Shown one piece after another: positions 27,023-36,245 of a stretch of 64,000 nucleotides of DNA. Each line of letters starts with the position of its first letter. Within the stretch, counting starts at the first letter, position 1. The stretch lies in NCBI RefSeq assembly GCF_013009555.1, contig NZ_CP046176.1:713501-777500 (forward strand), written 5' to 3'. Position numbers and translations under genes: made by a program. This DNA is from Phocaeicola dorei (GTDB lineage Bacteria > Bacteroidota > Bacteroidia > Bacteroidales > Bacteroidaceae). The notes under the pieces were generated by a model. The model worked only from the letters and a program-made list of their open reading frames with translations. It made no database searches and was not told the origin of the DNA.

Positions 27023-29857
27023 TTAGAATCCAACTTCTAAGCCAAATGTAATGGTTCTTAAAGCCGGTGTTTCAAATGTACATAGTCCATCAACGGGTGT
27101 TTCCGGATCAACATATAAACCATCTGATTTCCATGTCAACAGATTGTTTGCAGAAACGAAAGCCCTTAATTTGTTGATTCCCCACTTTTGAGATACTTTG
27201 GAAGGCATAGTGAAACCTAATGTGATATTTTTGATGCGCAAATGATCTGTAGACATCAACCAACGAGATGATGCGATATTAGTATTTCCATATGCAAACT
27301 GAGGTAATTTAGCATTATCGCCCGGTTTTTTCCAAGTGTCTTCTATTTTGTAATAAGCAGGTACGTTACCCAAATAATTATATGTACCTCCGTTAGATTG
27401 CAACCAAGTCGCATAGTCATAAGCATGGCCTCCTAATGAGTAGGTTAATGTCATATTGAAATCAATAAACTTCCAGCTTACAAAGTTTGTGAGACCACCC
27501 TGTACGGTAGGTTCAACTGATCCTATGATTGTTTTATTTGCTTGTGCGGAGTTGGTAGTTGTCTCTCTGCTTCCATCTTCTCCGTTTATATAATATAATT
27601 CTTTACCTGTTGCAGGATCAACTCCTGCATATTCATAAGCATAAATAGAATAGTATGGTTCCCCAATACGATGAATGGATACACCGCTAATCATTTCGTT
27701 CTGTTCACCATCCAACTTTGTTAATTTGTTTTTATTGTGGCTGATGTTGAATGTGGTAGTCCATGTCAAATTGTTGTTTTGAATATTCGTTGATTTGATT
27801 TCAAACTCAAATCCCCGGTTTCTCATTGAGCCTACATTCATCAATGTATTAGCAATACCACTCCCGTCAATAATGCCGGGTACAGCAGATATAGCTCTAT
27901 CCATCAACAAGTCTTTAGTTTCACGATTGTACCATTCGAATGTTAAAGCCAGACGATTCCACAAAGTTAAGTCCAGACCTATATTTGTTGCATAGTTCTT
28001 TTCCCATTTCATATTAGGATTCTCGATACGATTTTCTGCAGAACCAGCTCCTTTATTATAATTGTATCCAAATCCGAAAACACCCAAATAACCATAATAA
28101 TCAGATGGCTGTGTACCATTTACACCGTAAGAAGCACGTAACTTGGCATCAGTAATTACTTCTTTTATATTTTCCATGAAAGATTCACTGGTAATTCTCC
28201 ACGAACCGGATACAGACCAAAAATCACCCCATCTGCTTTCTCTAGATAAACGTGAACTTCCGTCACGACGGAAACTGGCACTGAAATAATATTTATTTTC
28301 ATAATCATAGTTCAAACGTCCTAGAAATGATGTCATACGATATCTTTGTACACTGCTGGATGCACGGGTATTACCTGCATTTTCTATTTCCGGCAGATAA
28401 GATGGATAGGTGTTTCCGTTAGCATATACATAATCATATTTGTAATCTTCTGTTTCAAAGCCAATTAAAGCGTCTAAAGTGTGCTTTTCTGCAATTACTT
28501 TGTTATATGTCAATTGAGTTTGGGTATTCAATTTCGCACGGTTTCCCATAACACGCTGGTAAACTCCATTAGAAGAACGTCCGTCATTTGAGCGGGGATC
28601 CCACCAAACACGTTCATTGTTTTGATTGAAATCATAACTGACTACCTCTTTTATGTTTAAGTTGTCCCAAATGTTCCATGTTGCAGAAAGAGAACCTAAA
28701 AAACGGTTTATTGTACTTCTGTTATAATTATAGGCTTCTGTTTGTATAGGATTGGCACCATTTAATGCCGGGAAGTTTGTGCTGAAAGAACCATCTTCAT
28801 TATACGGATATGTAGAAGGAGAGGCAGTCATTGCATAGCACATGATGGGGCTGGCAAAACTGGTCCCTTCGTTGTTTACGTTTTGAGTGGAGTTGGTAAA
28901 CATTGTGTTTGCCTCCAGTGTCAAACGATTGGCTTGATGAGTTACATTGGCACGTCCGGTAAAGCGTTCATAGCCGGAAACGTTTGTAATACCTTCCTGT
29001 TTAGTATAAGCAAAGGAAGTATAAAAACGTGTTTTTTCGCTTCCTCCTTGTGCGCTTACTTCATAATTTTGGTGACTTCCGTTGCGGAATAAGACGTCTT
29101 TCCAGTCTGTATAACCCGACCATGGTCTTGCGGCGAAGTCTTCAATATTCTTATCTGCGAAGGCTTTTGCAGCTGTTTCGTCATTACCATTGTTTAATGC
29201 ATAGTTTGCAAGTCCCAGATGTAATATTTCACGTCTGTCTTCTCCATTTAAGATCGGACGGTAGTTAATGGCCATGTTGGAAAGTCCCCAATCTGCTCTT
29301 AAATTGATTTTTGTCTTGCCGGATGCCCCTTTTTTAGTTGTGATAACAATTACACCGTTGGCAGCACGAGAACCGTAAAGTGATGCAGCGGCGGCATCTT
29401 TTATCACGGTCATAGATTCGATATCGTTGCTGTTTAATGTAGCCATAAGGCTGTTACCTGAATCTGCGTATGAGAATTCACTAACATTGCCATTCAGCAT
29501 AGGGACTCCGTCAATAACGTACAATGGCTCATTGCTGGCATTGATAGAACCCATACCACGAATACGTACAGAAGCGACAGCTCCGGGTTGTCCTGAAGTT
29601 GATGTAATTTGTACACCAGATACAGAACCCGCTAAACGATCCTGAACACTAACTGTAGGGATATCTTGTAATTTCTCTGTTGATACATTAGAGGCTGATC
29701 CTGTAAATGATGATTTTTTGAAATTACCATATCCTGTTACTACCACTTCTTCAAGCACTTCGGCATCCGACTTCAAAGTAATATTGACAGTCTGTTTTAT
29801 AGCTACTTCTTGTGTAGCCATTCCGATAAAGGAAACTACCAAAGTCTTTGCAGAACT
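27023..29857 (-). CDS. silent 5'-truncated SusC/RagA receptor body (cassette A)
   Basis: TonB-dependent outer-membrane transporter lacking its beginning. The frame runs 944 residues without interruption from the SSAKTLVVSFIGMATQEV junction through the plug (VQDRLAGSVSGVQITSTSGQPG, SIRIRGMGSI-like region, LYVIDGVPM) and beta-barrel to a C-terminal Phe (TFGLEVGF). It has no signal peptide and no first two thirds of the carboxypeptidase-regulatory-like domain; upstream of the junction the frame is short AT-rich noise. A terminator at 30019-30050 separates it from the active operon. An intact body without a head, beginning exactly at the 43-bp site, points to a storage cassette rather than a decayed gene. 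Same orientation as the active copy. Confidence 0.88.
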   Translation of the reverse strand, partial: SSAKTLVVSFIGMATQEVAIKQTVNITLKSDAEVLEEVVVTGYGNFKKSSFTGSASNVSTEKLQDIPTVSVQDRLAGSVSGVQITSTSGQPGAVASVRIRGMGSINASNEPLYVIDGVPMLNGNVSEFSYADSGNSLMATLNSNDIESMTVIKDAAAASLYGSRAANGVIVITTKKGASGKTKINLRADWGLSNMAINYRPILNGEDRREILHLGLANYALNNGNDETAAKAFADKNIEDFAARPWSGYTDWKDVLFRNGSHQNYEVSAQGGSEKTRFYTSFAYTKQEGITNVSGYERFTGRANVTHQANRLTLEANTMFTNSTQNVNNEGTSFASPIMCYAMTASPSTYPYNEDGSFSTNFPALNGANPIQTEAYNYNRSTINRFLGSLSATWNIWDNLNIKEVVSYDFNQNNERVWWDPRSNDGRSSNGVYQRVMGNRAKLNTQTQLTYNKVIAEKHTLDALIGFETEDYKYDYVYANGNTYPSYLPEIENAGNTRASSSVQRYRMTSFLGRLNYDYENKYYFSASFRRDGSSRLSRESRWGDFWSVSGSWRITSESFMENIKEVITDAKLRASYGVNGTQPSDYYGYLGVFGFGYNYNKGAGSAENRIENPNMKWEKNYATNIGLDLTLWNRLALTFEWYNRETKDLLMDRAISAVPGIIDGSGIANTLMNVGSMRNRGFEFEIKSTNIQNNNLTWTTTFNISHNKNKLTKLDGEQNEMISGVSIHRIGEPYYSIYAYEYAGVDPATGKELYYINGEDGSRETTTNSAQANKTIIGSVEPTVQGGLTNFVSWKFIDFNMTLTYSLGGHAYDYATWLQSNGGTYNYLGNVPAYYKIEDTWKKPGDNAKLPQFAYGNTNIASSRWLMSTDHLRIKNITLGFTMPSKVSQKWGINKLRAFVSANNLLTWKSDGLYVDPETPVDGLCTFETPALRTITFGLEVGF
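29815..29857 (-). repeat. 43-bp recombination site, copy A
   Basis: Coding-strand sequence AGTTCTGCAAAGACTTTGG-TA-GTTTCCTTTATCGG-AATGGCTA, in minus orientation. It is shared with copies at 34465-34507, 38487-38529 and 44844-44886, and is the point at which this gene's similarity to the complete susC begins. Contains the dyads CAAAGaCTTTG and TTCC-N6-GGAA. Confidence 0.85.
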
Positions 29858-30018
29858 AAAATATACAAAAAAGCATCTAGTAATCAAAGTTTTAGCATTC
29901 TGTTTTCTTACAGATATACAATATTACGTCTATTATAACAAACTATAAATCAACTATATATTATAAAAAGAAAAAAATAATTTGATTTTATGTCTACTTT
30001 TATTCTACCTTAAGCATA

Positions 30019-30050
30019 AAAAAGATGCCTAGTAATCTAGGCATCTTTTT
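30019..30050 (-). terminator. terminator of the expressed susCD operon
   Basis: Stem AAAAAGATGCCTA (30019-30031) with TAGGCATCTTTTT (30038-30050), loop of 6. It lies 20 bases after the susD stop (minus strand) and upstream of silent cassette A, so read-through expression of that cassette is blocked. Confidence 0.85.
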
Positions 30051-30070
30051 TATTATAGACTTATTATTAG

Positions 30071-31567
30071 TTATTCGTTTTTATCAGTAATCTCACTATT
30101 GGCATTTAACTCTTTATCGGGGATTTGATAAATGAATAATTTACTACCTGCAGGGACTTCCTTTGGAGCAATCGCACTATGATTAATTGCATGTGTCCTA
30201 TCCAAACTTTCATTACGACGTTTCATATCAAATAAACGACGACCTTCACCCCACATTTCAATACGCTTTTGAAGTTCAATTTCTTGTAAAAGTGCATCAC
30301 TTGTTGCGGATGTTTCATATTTTGGATTACGAGTTTTCATAATCGTAGTCAGCATTGTTTTGGCTTCACTTTCTTTCCCTGCCCTATATAATGCTTCTGC
30401 AGCTACAAAATACATTTCACCAGTACGCAAATAAATATAGTCAGAGCAAAAAGTATCACCTGTAGGAGTAAAACCAGGCGCGGTAGAACCTACATCAATA
30501 AATTTGCGCTGCACATATTGTCTTACTTTATAATGAGTATTTGCTTCTCCCAAATCAACTCCAAACCATTTTTTACGAATGTCATTATCTGAAATTTTTT
30601 CATACAAATCACTGGAAATCATTTTGTAATTTCCTAAATTACCACCATATCCCGGACCGTAAGGATCAACTTGACTCATGAATGAAGCGTAGAATGTATT
30701 CGTTTCACCATTAATATCAGCCCCCCACAACACTTCGCTCAAAGAAAGGTCATTAAAGCCGGAAAGTAATTCTTTTTCACTCATCAGTGAGCCACCTTCA
30801 ATAGCCAATTTTGCGTATTTAGCAACTTCATTCCATTGATCGGGATAATCATTAACAAATGAAAGAATGTTTGCATAAATAGCAGCTGCTGCATATTCAT
30901 TTAATTCATCTTTCTTGGATATTCCTTTTCCTTTCAAATAATTATATCCTTTATCTATATCACTTAATATCTGTTCATAGACCTCACCTACAGGAACACG
31001 ATTCAATTTGGTTTCAGATTCAGTATAAATAGGAATACCTAATTTATCTTTATTCCATTCATAAGGTTGTTGGTACATGTTTATTAACCAAAAATAGCAG
31101 TAAGCACGTATAGTGTAACTTTGTCCCAGCATCTTCTCAACACTCTCATCACCGCTGTCCGCTTGTTCTTTCAGACCGCTGATTACTTCATTTGCACCAC
31201 TGATTACAGCATATAATTCTTGCCAGTAAGTGGTAGTACGACGATAACTTGAAGCACGGTTGTCAAGCAGATAATCATATACGAAGAAGTGTGAAGTCAT
31301 ATACGCCATATCATCTCCCATCAAGTCTGTGGCCAATTCAAATGCCTTTAACCCGAAATCATCATGACTTTGCTGTGCTTCCGGAGAAAACATATTTTTG
31401 TAATATCCTGTAATGTATGCTTGAATAGCTGTAGGATCTTTATCAAGCAAATCTTTAATTTGGTCCTCTGATGCATTTTCTGAAGGTTCCTTGTCCAAAA
31501 AGTCATCGCTACAAGATCCCATCATAAACGCTGCAGCCAATATTGCTAAATATTTTGTATATTTCAT
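30071..31567 (-). CDS. SusD/RagB family lipoprotein (cassette B, partner of the expressed SusC)
   Basis: 498-residue surface lipoprotein with lipobox MMGSC near residue 19, TPR-like helices (YTIRAYCYFWLINMYQQPYEWN) and C-terminal family block (YLRTGEMYFVAAEALYRAGKESEAKTML, LQKRIEMWGEGRRLFDMKRRNES). It starts 12 bases after the complete susC and ends at a strong terminator, so it is the SusD expressed in the DNA configuration given here. It would cap its SusC channel; substrate unknown. Confidence 0.94.
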   Translation of the reverse strand: MKYTKYLAILAAAFMMGSCSDDFLDKEPSENASEDQIKDLLDKDPTAIQAYITGYYKNMFSPEAQQSHDDFGLKAFELATDLMGDDMAYMTSHFFVYDYLLDNRASSYRRTTTYWQELYAVISGANEVISGLKEQADSGDESVEKMLGQSYTIRAYCYFWLINMYQQPYEWNKDKLGIPIYTESETKLNRVPVGEVYEQILSDIDKGYNYLKGKGISKKDELNEYAAAAIYANILSFVNDYPDQWNEVAKYAKLAIEGGSLMSEKELLSGFNDLSLSEVLWGADINGETNTFYASFMSQVDPYGPGYGGNLGNYKMISSDLYEKISDNDIRKKWFGVDLGEANTHYKVRQYVQRKFIDVGSTAPGFTPTGDTFCSDYIYLRTGEMYFVAAEALYRAGKESEAKTMLTTIMKTRNPKYETSATSDALLQEIELQKRIEMWGEGRRLFDMKRRNESLDRTHAINHSAIAPKEVPAGSKLFIYQIPDKELNANSEITDKNE

Positions 31568-31579
31568 AATTCTATTCTT

Positions 31580-34500
31580 TTAAAAGTTCAAATTAATGCC
31601 GAATGATAAAGTACGAATCGCAGAATAATTGGCAGCCGAATATCCATAAGCATATTGGCGGGGGTCCATACCTTTACGTTTAGAGAATAAAGCTACATTA
31701 TCGGCAGATACGTAAATACGTGCACTGCTTGCTGATATTGCTTTCATCCATTCTTTCGGGAAAGTATATCCTAATGAAATGTTACGGATGTTAAAGAATG
31801 ATGCATTTATCAAGAAACGTGAGGATTGGCTATTACTATTTTGCGCACCATCCATTATAGGCACATTTGTATTTTTGTTTTCCGGAGTCCAAGCATTCAA
31901 GATATCCTTATGCCAGTTGCTGCCAATATTGCTTCCCGCATGCATGAAAGAAGAATACATGCTGTCATATATCTTTCCACCAATTTGAAAGTTTGTAGCT
32001 ATAGAAAGATCGATTCCTTTGTATGCAAAATCAGTTGAAAAACCTCCTTGGAAATCGGGCAAAGTAGAACCTAATTCATATTTGCTTGCCTGAGTATAGT
32101 CTTCGGTTACGGTCCTTCCGGTCACCTTGCCATTAGCATCTTTCTCATCCATATACCATTGTGCCGCTCCTGTCTCTGGATTAACACCTGCATATTCATA
32201 CGTATAAAGATCATAAATAGACCCTCCTTCCATTAAGCGGAACAAAGAAGCGGTACCATGAATAATTCCATTCTCTCTTTTGTCTTCTGGAAGATTCAAA
32301 ATCTTATTGCTATAGTGTGTACCGTTAAAAGATAAATTCCATATAAAATCTTTTGTTTGAATTGGGGTGGCAGAAATGGTAAATTCAATCCCCTTATTCT
32401 GCATATCCAACAGGTTCATTGGAACGTAAGAAATTCCAGAAGAAATGGGATAAGGCATATTGTACAACATATCCGAAGTCTTCTTCAAGAAATATTCAGT
32501 TTCTAGTTTCAAACGGTTATTAAGAAAAGCAGCTTCCAAACCGATATTTAAATTTTTGCTTTTTTCCCAAGTCAAATCTTTATTTCCACGATAAGTTTCG
32601 ACTACAGAGAAATCTCCGTTATTATTGGTTACAGAATATTGCTTCAAATATGGTTGATAGACTACATAACCATTTATATCAAGAATTCCATCATTACCTT
32701 GTGTTCCATAACTTGCTTTTAGTTTAAGATTAGACAACCATTCCACATCTTTCAAAAACTCTTCCTGTGTTAATCTCCAAGAACCTCCGACAGACCAAAA
32801 AGTACCACGCCGGTGATCAGGATGGAATTTGGAAGATTCATCTGAACGAATACTTGCAGATAGATAATACTTGTTATCAAAATCATAGTTTACACGACCA
32901 AAGAAACTTTCCATACTATGTTCTTGTGTATATGAATTCATATCACTCATAGTTATGGCATTGTTGAACTCAGGATTTCCAATAGTATAAAAATTGTATT
33001 TATGAGTATACTGATATTTCAGTGTATATGAATAAGATTCGTGACCAGCCATTATGTCAATATTATGATGGCCAAATGCTTTACTATAAGTTAAAAGTTG
33101 ATTTGCTGTAAACGATTCAATACGTTGATTATATTTATAAGTACGACCATTCACATTAGCAGCATCCCCATATAACTGATTCATATGGTCTGTACGGATT
33201 TGATTCATTAAATCATAACCAATGTTAGCAGTCGCTTTTAAACCATCAATAATATTAATGTTGATAGTACCACGGCCATTAAAATTGTCATTCAAAGTCT
33301 GATGCACATCCAACCCAGAGTTAGCTGCAACATTTTGATTACTGAAACCGCCCATACGTGTACTATATGTACCATCACCAAAATCATAAACAGTGTTGCC
33401 TTCTTCGTCATATATGCGATTTCCGTTTTCGTCATACGCATATACAGGATAAATAGGAGCGATTTGCTGAGTGAACATAAAGGCATTAGAGTAATTAGAC
33501 AAACTAGCATTTTGTGACTGGCCTGCATTTTTTTCCGCTCTTGCGTAAGCCAAATTACCATTGATGTCAATAAACTTATTTACAGTATGATTAATATTGG
33601 CACGTGCTGAAATACGTTCGAAGTCAGTATGCCTTAAAATTCCTTCATCTTTCAAATATCCCAATGATAAAAAATGAGTTGTCTTAGCGTTACCACCTTG
33701 CAGACTCAAATTATATTCCTGACGCATACCATTATGTAATGCGGCATCAGCCCAATCGTCATTATGGCGGAGAGCCGCAGAACTAACTACACCATCTGCT
33801 GAAACCATGGCATTATTAGCTACACCGATGAATGGATTGTACCCAATGCTACCTATTAATCCTTCGGAAGCTTCTGCACCTGTAGATTGATTTTTCAAAG
33901 TATTCCAAGCTGTTAGTACGTATTCTCTTTGATCTTTCATGATATCATATTCTGGAACACCACGAGTATTTACTCCCCAGCGTGCATCAAGAGTTACTTT
34001 GGATTTATCTACCATACCTTTTTTGGTAGTGATCATCACAACACCATTTGCCGCACGTGAACCATAAAGAGATGCAGATGCAGCATCTTTTAATATAGAC
34101 ATGCTTTCAATGTCGGCAGGATTCAATGCATTAACAGACTCTTCATCATAAGGCATACCATCAACTACGTATAAAGGAGCCGACGATGCACTAAAAGAGC
34201 CAATACCACGGATTCTTATTTTAGCATTTTCTCCAGGCTGCCCACTGGTGTTGATTACTTGTACACCTGCTGCTGCACCTTCCAAGGCTTTAGAAACTGA
34301 AGAAACCTGCATTTTTGCTATTTTTTCTCCACTAACAGCAGTCGCAGAACCTGTAAAAGACGACTTTTTCGCAGTACCATAAGCTACAACCACCACATCG
34401 TCAAGCATCTCTGTATCAGATTTCAAAGTGATATTAACAGTCTGTCTTATAGCCACTTCTTGTGTAGCCATTCCGATAAAGGAAACCACCAAAGTCTTTG

Positions 34501-34708
34501 CAGAACTTGGAACATTTGATAATGTAAATTTACCATCCATGTCAGTAACTGTACCTACAGTGGTACCTTTTACTAAAATAGAGGCGCCAACTACGGGTAA
34601 TCCGTCCTCTTCCGAAATAACAGTACCTGTTACTTTCGTGATCTGAGCGGTTACCAAACCTATACCTACAAAAAGGCAGGTCAATAACAGCATTAATTTT
34701 CTTTTCAT
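31580..34708 (-). CDS. SusC/RagA family TonB-dependent receptor, complete (currently expressed, cassette B)
   Basis: 1042-residue outer-membrane transporter, the only complete SusC here. Signal peptide residues 1-22 (ends VTAQ), carboxypeptidase-regulatory-like domain about 24-105 (KVTGTVISEEDGLPVVGASI), TonB-box region near SDTEMLDDVVVVAYG, plug with SSVSKALEGAAAGVQV and RIRGIGSFSASSAPLYVVDG, then the beta-barrel ending in INLNF. Codons 1-67 (34508-34708) form the exchangeable head and codons 68-82 lie in the 43-bp site. A consensus promoter lies upstream, and SusD follows 12 bases after the stop. TonB energises uptake of the unknown ligand. Confidence 0.95.
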   Translation of the reverse strand: MKRKLMLLLTCLFVGIGLVTAQITKVTGTVISEEDGLPVVGASILVKGTTVGTVTDMDGKFTLSNVPSSAKTLVVSFIGMATQEVAIRQTVNITLKSDTEMLDDVVVVAYGTAKKSSFTGSATAVSGEKIAKMQVSSVSKALEGAAAGVQVINTSGQPGENAKIRIRGIGSFSASSAPLYVVDGMPYDEESVNALNPADIESMSILKDAASASLYGSRAANGVVMITTKKGMVDKSKVTLDARWGVNTRGVPEYDIMKDQREYVLTAWNTLKNQSTGAEASEGLIGSIGYNPFIGVANNAMVSADGVVSSAALRHNDDWADAALHNGMRQEYNLSLQGGNAKTTHFLSLGYLKDEGILRHTDFERISARANINHTVNKFIDINGNLAYARAEKNAGQSQNASLSNYSNAFMFTQQIAPIYPVYAYDENGNRIYDEEGNTVYDFGDGTYSTRMGGFSNQNVAANSGLDVHQTLNDNFNGRGTININIIDGLKATANIGYDLMNQIRTDHMNQLYGDAANVNGRTYKYNQRIESFTANQLLTYSKAFGHHNIDIMAGHESYSYTLKYQYTHKYNFYTIGNPEFNNAITMSDMNSYTQEHSMESFFGRVNYDFDNKYYLSASIRSDESSKFHPDHRRGTFWSVGGSWRLTQEEFLKDVEWLSNLKLKASYGTQGNDGILDINGYVVYQPYLKQYSVTNNNGDFSVVETYRGNKDLTWEKSKNLNIGLEAAFLNNRLKLETEYFLKKTSDMLYNMPYPISSGISYVPMNLLDMQNKGIEFTISATPIQTKDFIWNLSFNGTHYSNKILNLPEDKRENGIIHGTASLFRLMEGGSIYDLYTYEYAGVNPETGAAQWYMDEKDANGKVTGRTVTEDYTQASKYELGSTLPDFQGGFSTDFAYKGIDLSIATNFQIGGKIYDSMYSSFMHAGSNIGSNWHKDILNAWTPENKNTNVPIMDGAQNSNSQSSRFLINASFFNIRNISLGYTFPKEWMKAISASSARIYVSADNVALFSKRKGMDPRQYAYGYSAANYSAIRTLSFGINLNF
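34465..34507 (-). repeat. 43-bp recombination site, active copy (codons 68-82 of susC)
   Basis: Same sequence as the three silent copies, except that base 21 is G (GGTGGTT) where all silent copies have A (GGTAGTT), and the flank before it is CCA rather than TTA-like. It encodes SSAKTLVVSFIGMA. Minus orientation. Confidence 0.85.
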
Positions 34709-34768
34709 AAAATTCTCTCTTAAAGTTTAACTTTACATTAATATAAATTCATTCACTCTAACAAATTG

Positions 34769-34798
34769 CAAAGGTATGAATAAAATTGTAATCTCAAA
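34769..34798 (-). promoter_or_regulatory. promoter of the exchangeable susC expression head
   Basis: On the minus strand TTTG (34795-34798) is followed after 18 bases by TACCTTTG (34769-34776), a good match to the Bacteroidales -33/-7 promoter. The leader to the ATG at 34708 is about 55 bases. It is the only promoter of this quality next to any of the four susC bodies. The remaining 34799-35076 is AT-rich and has no other clear element. Confidence 0.8.
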
Positions 34799-35076
34799 CA
34801 AATTATTGTAAAAATCATACTAAACTGCTATATTTTTATGCTTTTGGGCATTTAAAACTCACAAAAAACGAAAATAAACCTCATATTTATTCTTTTTTTT
34901 AAGTCGTAAGAAAAAGAGAGTTTCAAATTATAACTGACCATATAAACATACATTAACCTATAAACGTTAACAAATCGCCTAATAAATATAAAGATGAGAA
35001 CAAAATAGCAGAATAATGCTTTTCTACTTTTCTTTATTGCGTCTTATTATAGAATTTCAATTTAAAGAATTAAATT

Positions 35077-36237
35077 ATGAGGAAAATCAGTTATCGTTTC
35101 GTTTACAATCGAAAAAAAAGTTTAAATGACAGAGGAACTGCTTTAGTTCAAGTTGAAGCTTACTTGAATAAAAAGAAAGTGTATTTTTCTACGCATGTTT
35201 ATTTACGGCCAGAACAATGGGATGTAAAAAGAAAGATTATTAAAGAGCATCCTAATCAAGATGCACTGAATGGCATGCTTAATGAATTTATTATAGAATT
35301 AGAAAAGAAAGAATTAAGTTTGTGGAGGCAAGGAAAGACAATAACCTTAAGCCTCATAAAAGAAGAGTTCAAATCGAACACAGATGCTTCATTTTTAGGG
35401 TTTGCACGTAAAGAAATAATGTCTTCTCAGCTAAAAGACAGCACAAAGCGTAACCATTTAACGACAATATCCCTTTTACAATCGTTCAAACCGACAATTG
35501 AGTTTGAAGACTTAACCTATAATTTCGTTACAGATTTTGAAAAATTTCTTTATGATTCCGACTATCAAACAAATACAGTAGCTAAACACATGAAGCATTT
35601 GAAATCTTTTGTTAATGCTGCAATTAATAAAGGATACATCGATCCTAATAACTATGCTTTCAGAAGATATAAAATTAAAATGAAAGAAGGAAAGCATGTT
35701 TTTTTATTACCGGAAGAAATGAAAAAATTAGAAGAAGTGTCTTTGATAGGAAGAAATAGTTGTTTGGAACATACTCTTGATGCATTTTTATTTTGCTGCT
35801 ATACGGGATTGCGTTATTCTGATTTTGTAAGCTTAAATGAGAAAAATATCGTAAAAATGGATGGAAAATTATGGCTAATCTTTGACTCTGTCAAAACTGG
35901 TGCAGAAGTGAAATTGCCTTTAAGTTTATTGTTTGAAGGTAAAGCTTTAACTTTGTTACAAAAATACCAAGGAAAATGGAGTTCTTTTTTTTCAATAAAA
36001 AATAATTCAAGCGTAAATAAAGAATTGATACGAATTGGTAAATTGGCTAGAATAAACAAACACTTTTCATTCCACTCTGCAAGGCATACCAATGCTACTT
36101 TATTGATATATAAAGGTGCTAATATAACAACTGTACAAAAATTGTTAGGACATAAAAATCTTGCTACAACACAAATTTATGGAGAAGTAATGGGAAGTAC
36201 AATCGTACGAGATCTAAAAAAATGTCAAAAAAGGTAG
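35077..36237 (+). CDS. tyrosine site-specific recombinase (predicted invertase of the SusC locus)
   Basis: 386-residue tyrosine recombinase. Arm-binding region about residues 1-90, SAM-like core-binding domain about 105-200, catalytic domain 205-386. The catalytic set is complete: Arg246 in TGLRYSD, Lys273, His333-x-x-Arg336 in HSARH, His359 in LGHKNL and Tyr368 in TTQIYGE. It is divergent from the complete susC, 368 bases from its start, and inside the segment flanked by inverted 43-bp sites, so it would flip with the promoter. Such recombinases in Bacteroides drive local inversions. Assignment to these sites is inference from position. The nearby IS begins eight bases after its stop and leaves it intact. 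Confidence 0.9.
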   Translation: MRKISYRFVYNRKKSLNDRGTALVQVEAYLNKKKVYFSTHVYLRPEQWDVKRKIIKEHPNQDALNGMLNEFIIELEKKELSLWRQGKTITLSLIKEEFKSNTDASFLGFARKEIMSSQLKDSTKRNHLTTISLLQSFKPTIEFEDLTYNFVTDFEKFLYDSDYQTNTVAKHMKHLKSFVNAAINKGYIDPNNYAFRRYKIKMKEGKHVFLLPEEMKKLEEVSLIGRNSCLEHTLDAFLFCCYTGLRYSDFVSLNEKNIVKMDGKLWLIFDSVKTGAEVKLPLSLLFEGKALTLLQKYQGKWSSFFSIKNNSSVNKELIRIGKLARINKHFSFHSARHTNATLLIYKGANITTVQKLLGHKNLATTQIYGEVMGSTIVRDLKKCQKR

Positions 36238-36245
36238 TAAACTCT

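Noticed and set aside
27023..29857. Silent susC copies as ordinary pseudogenes
   Set aside because: All three are uninterrupted for more than 940 codons and break at exactly the same codon inside a shared 43-bp site. Decay would give different break points and internal stops.
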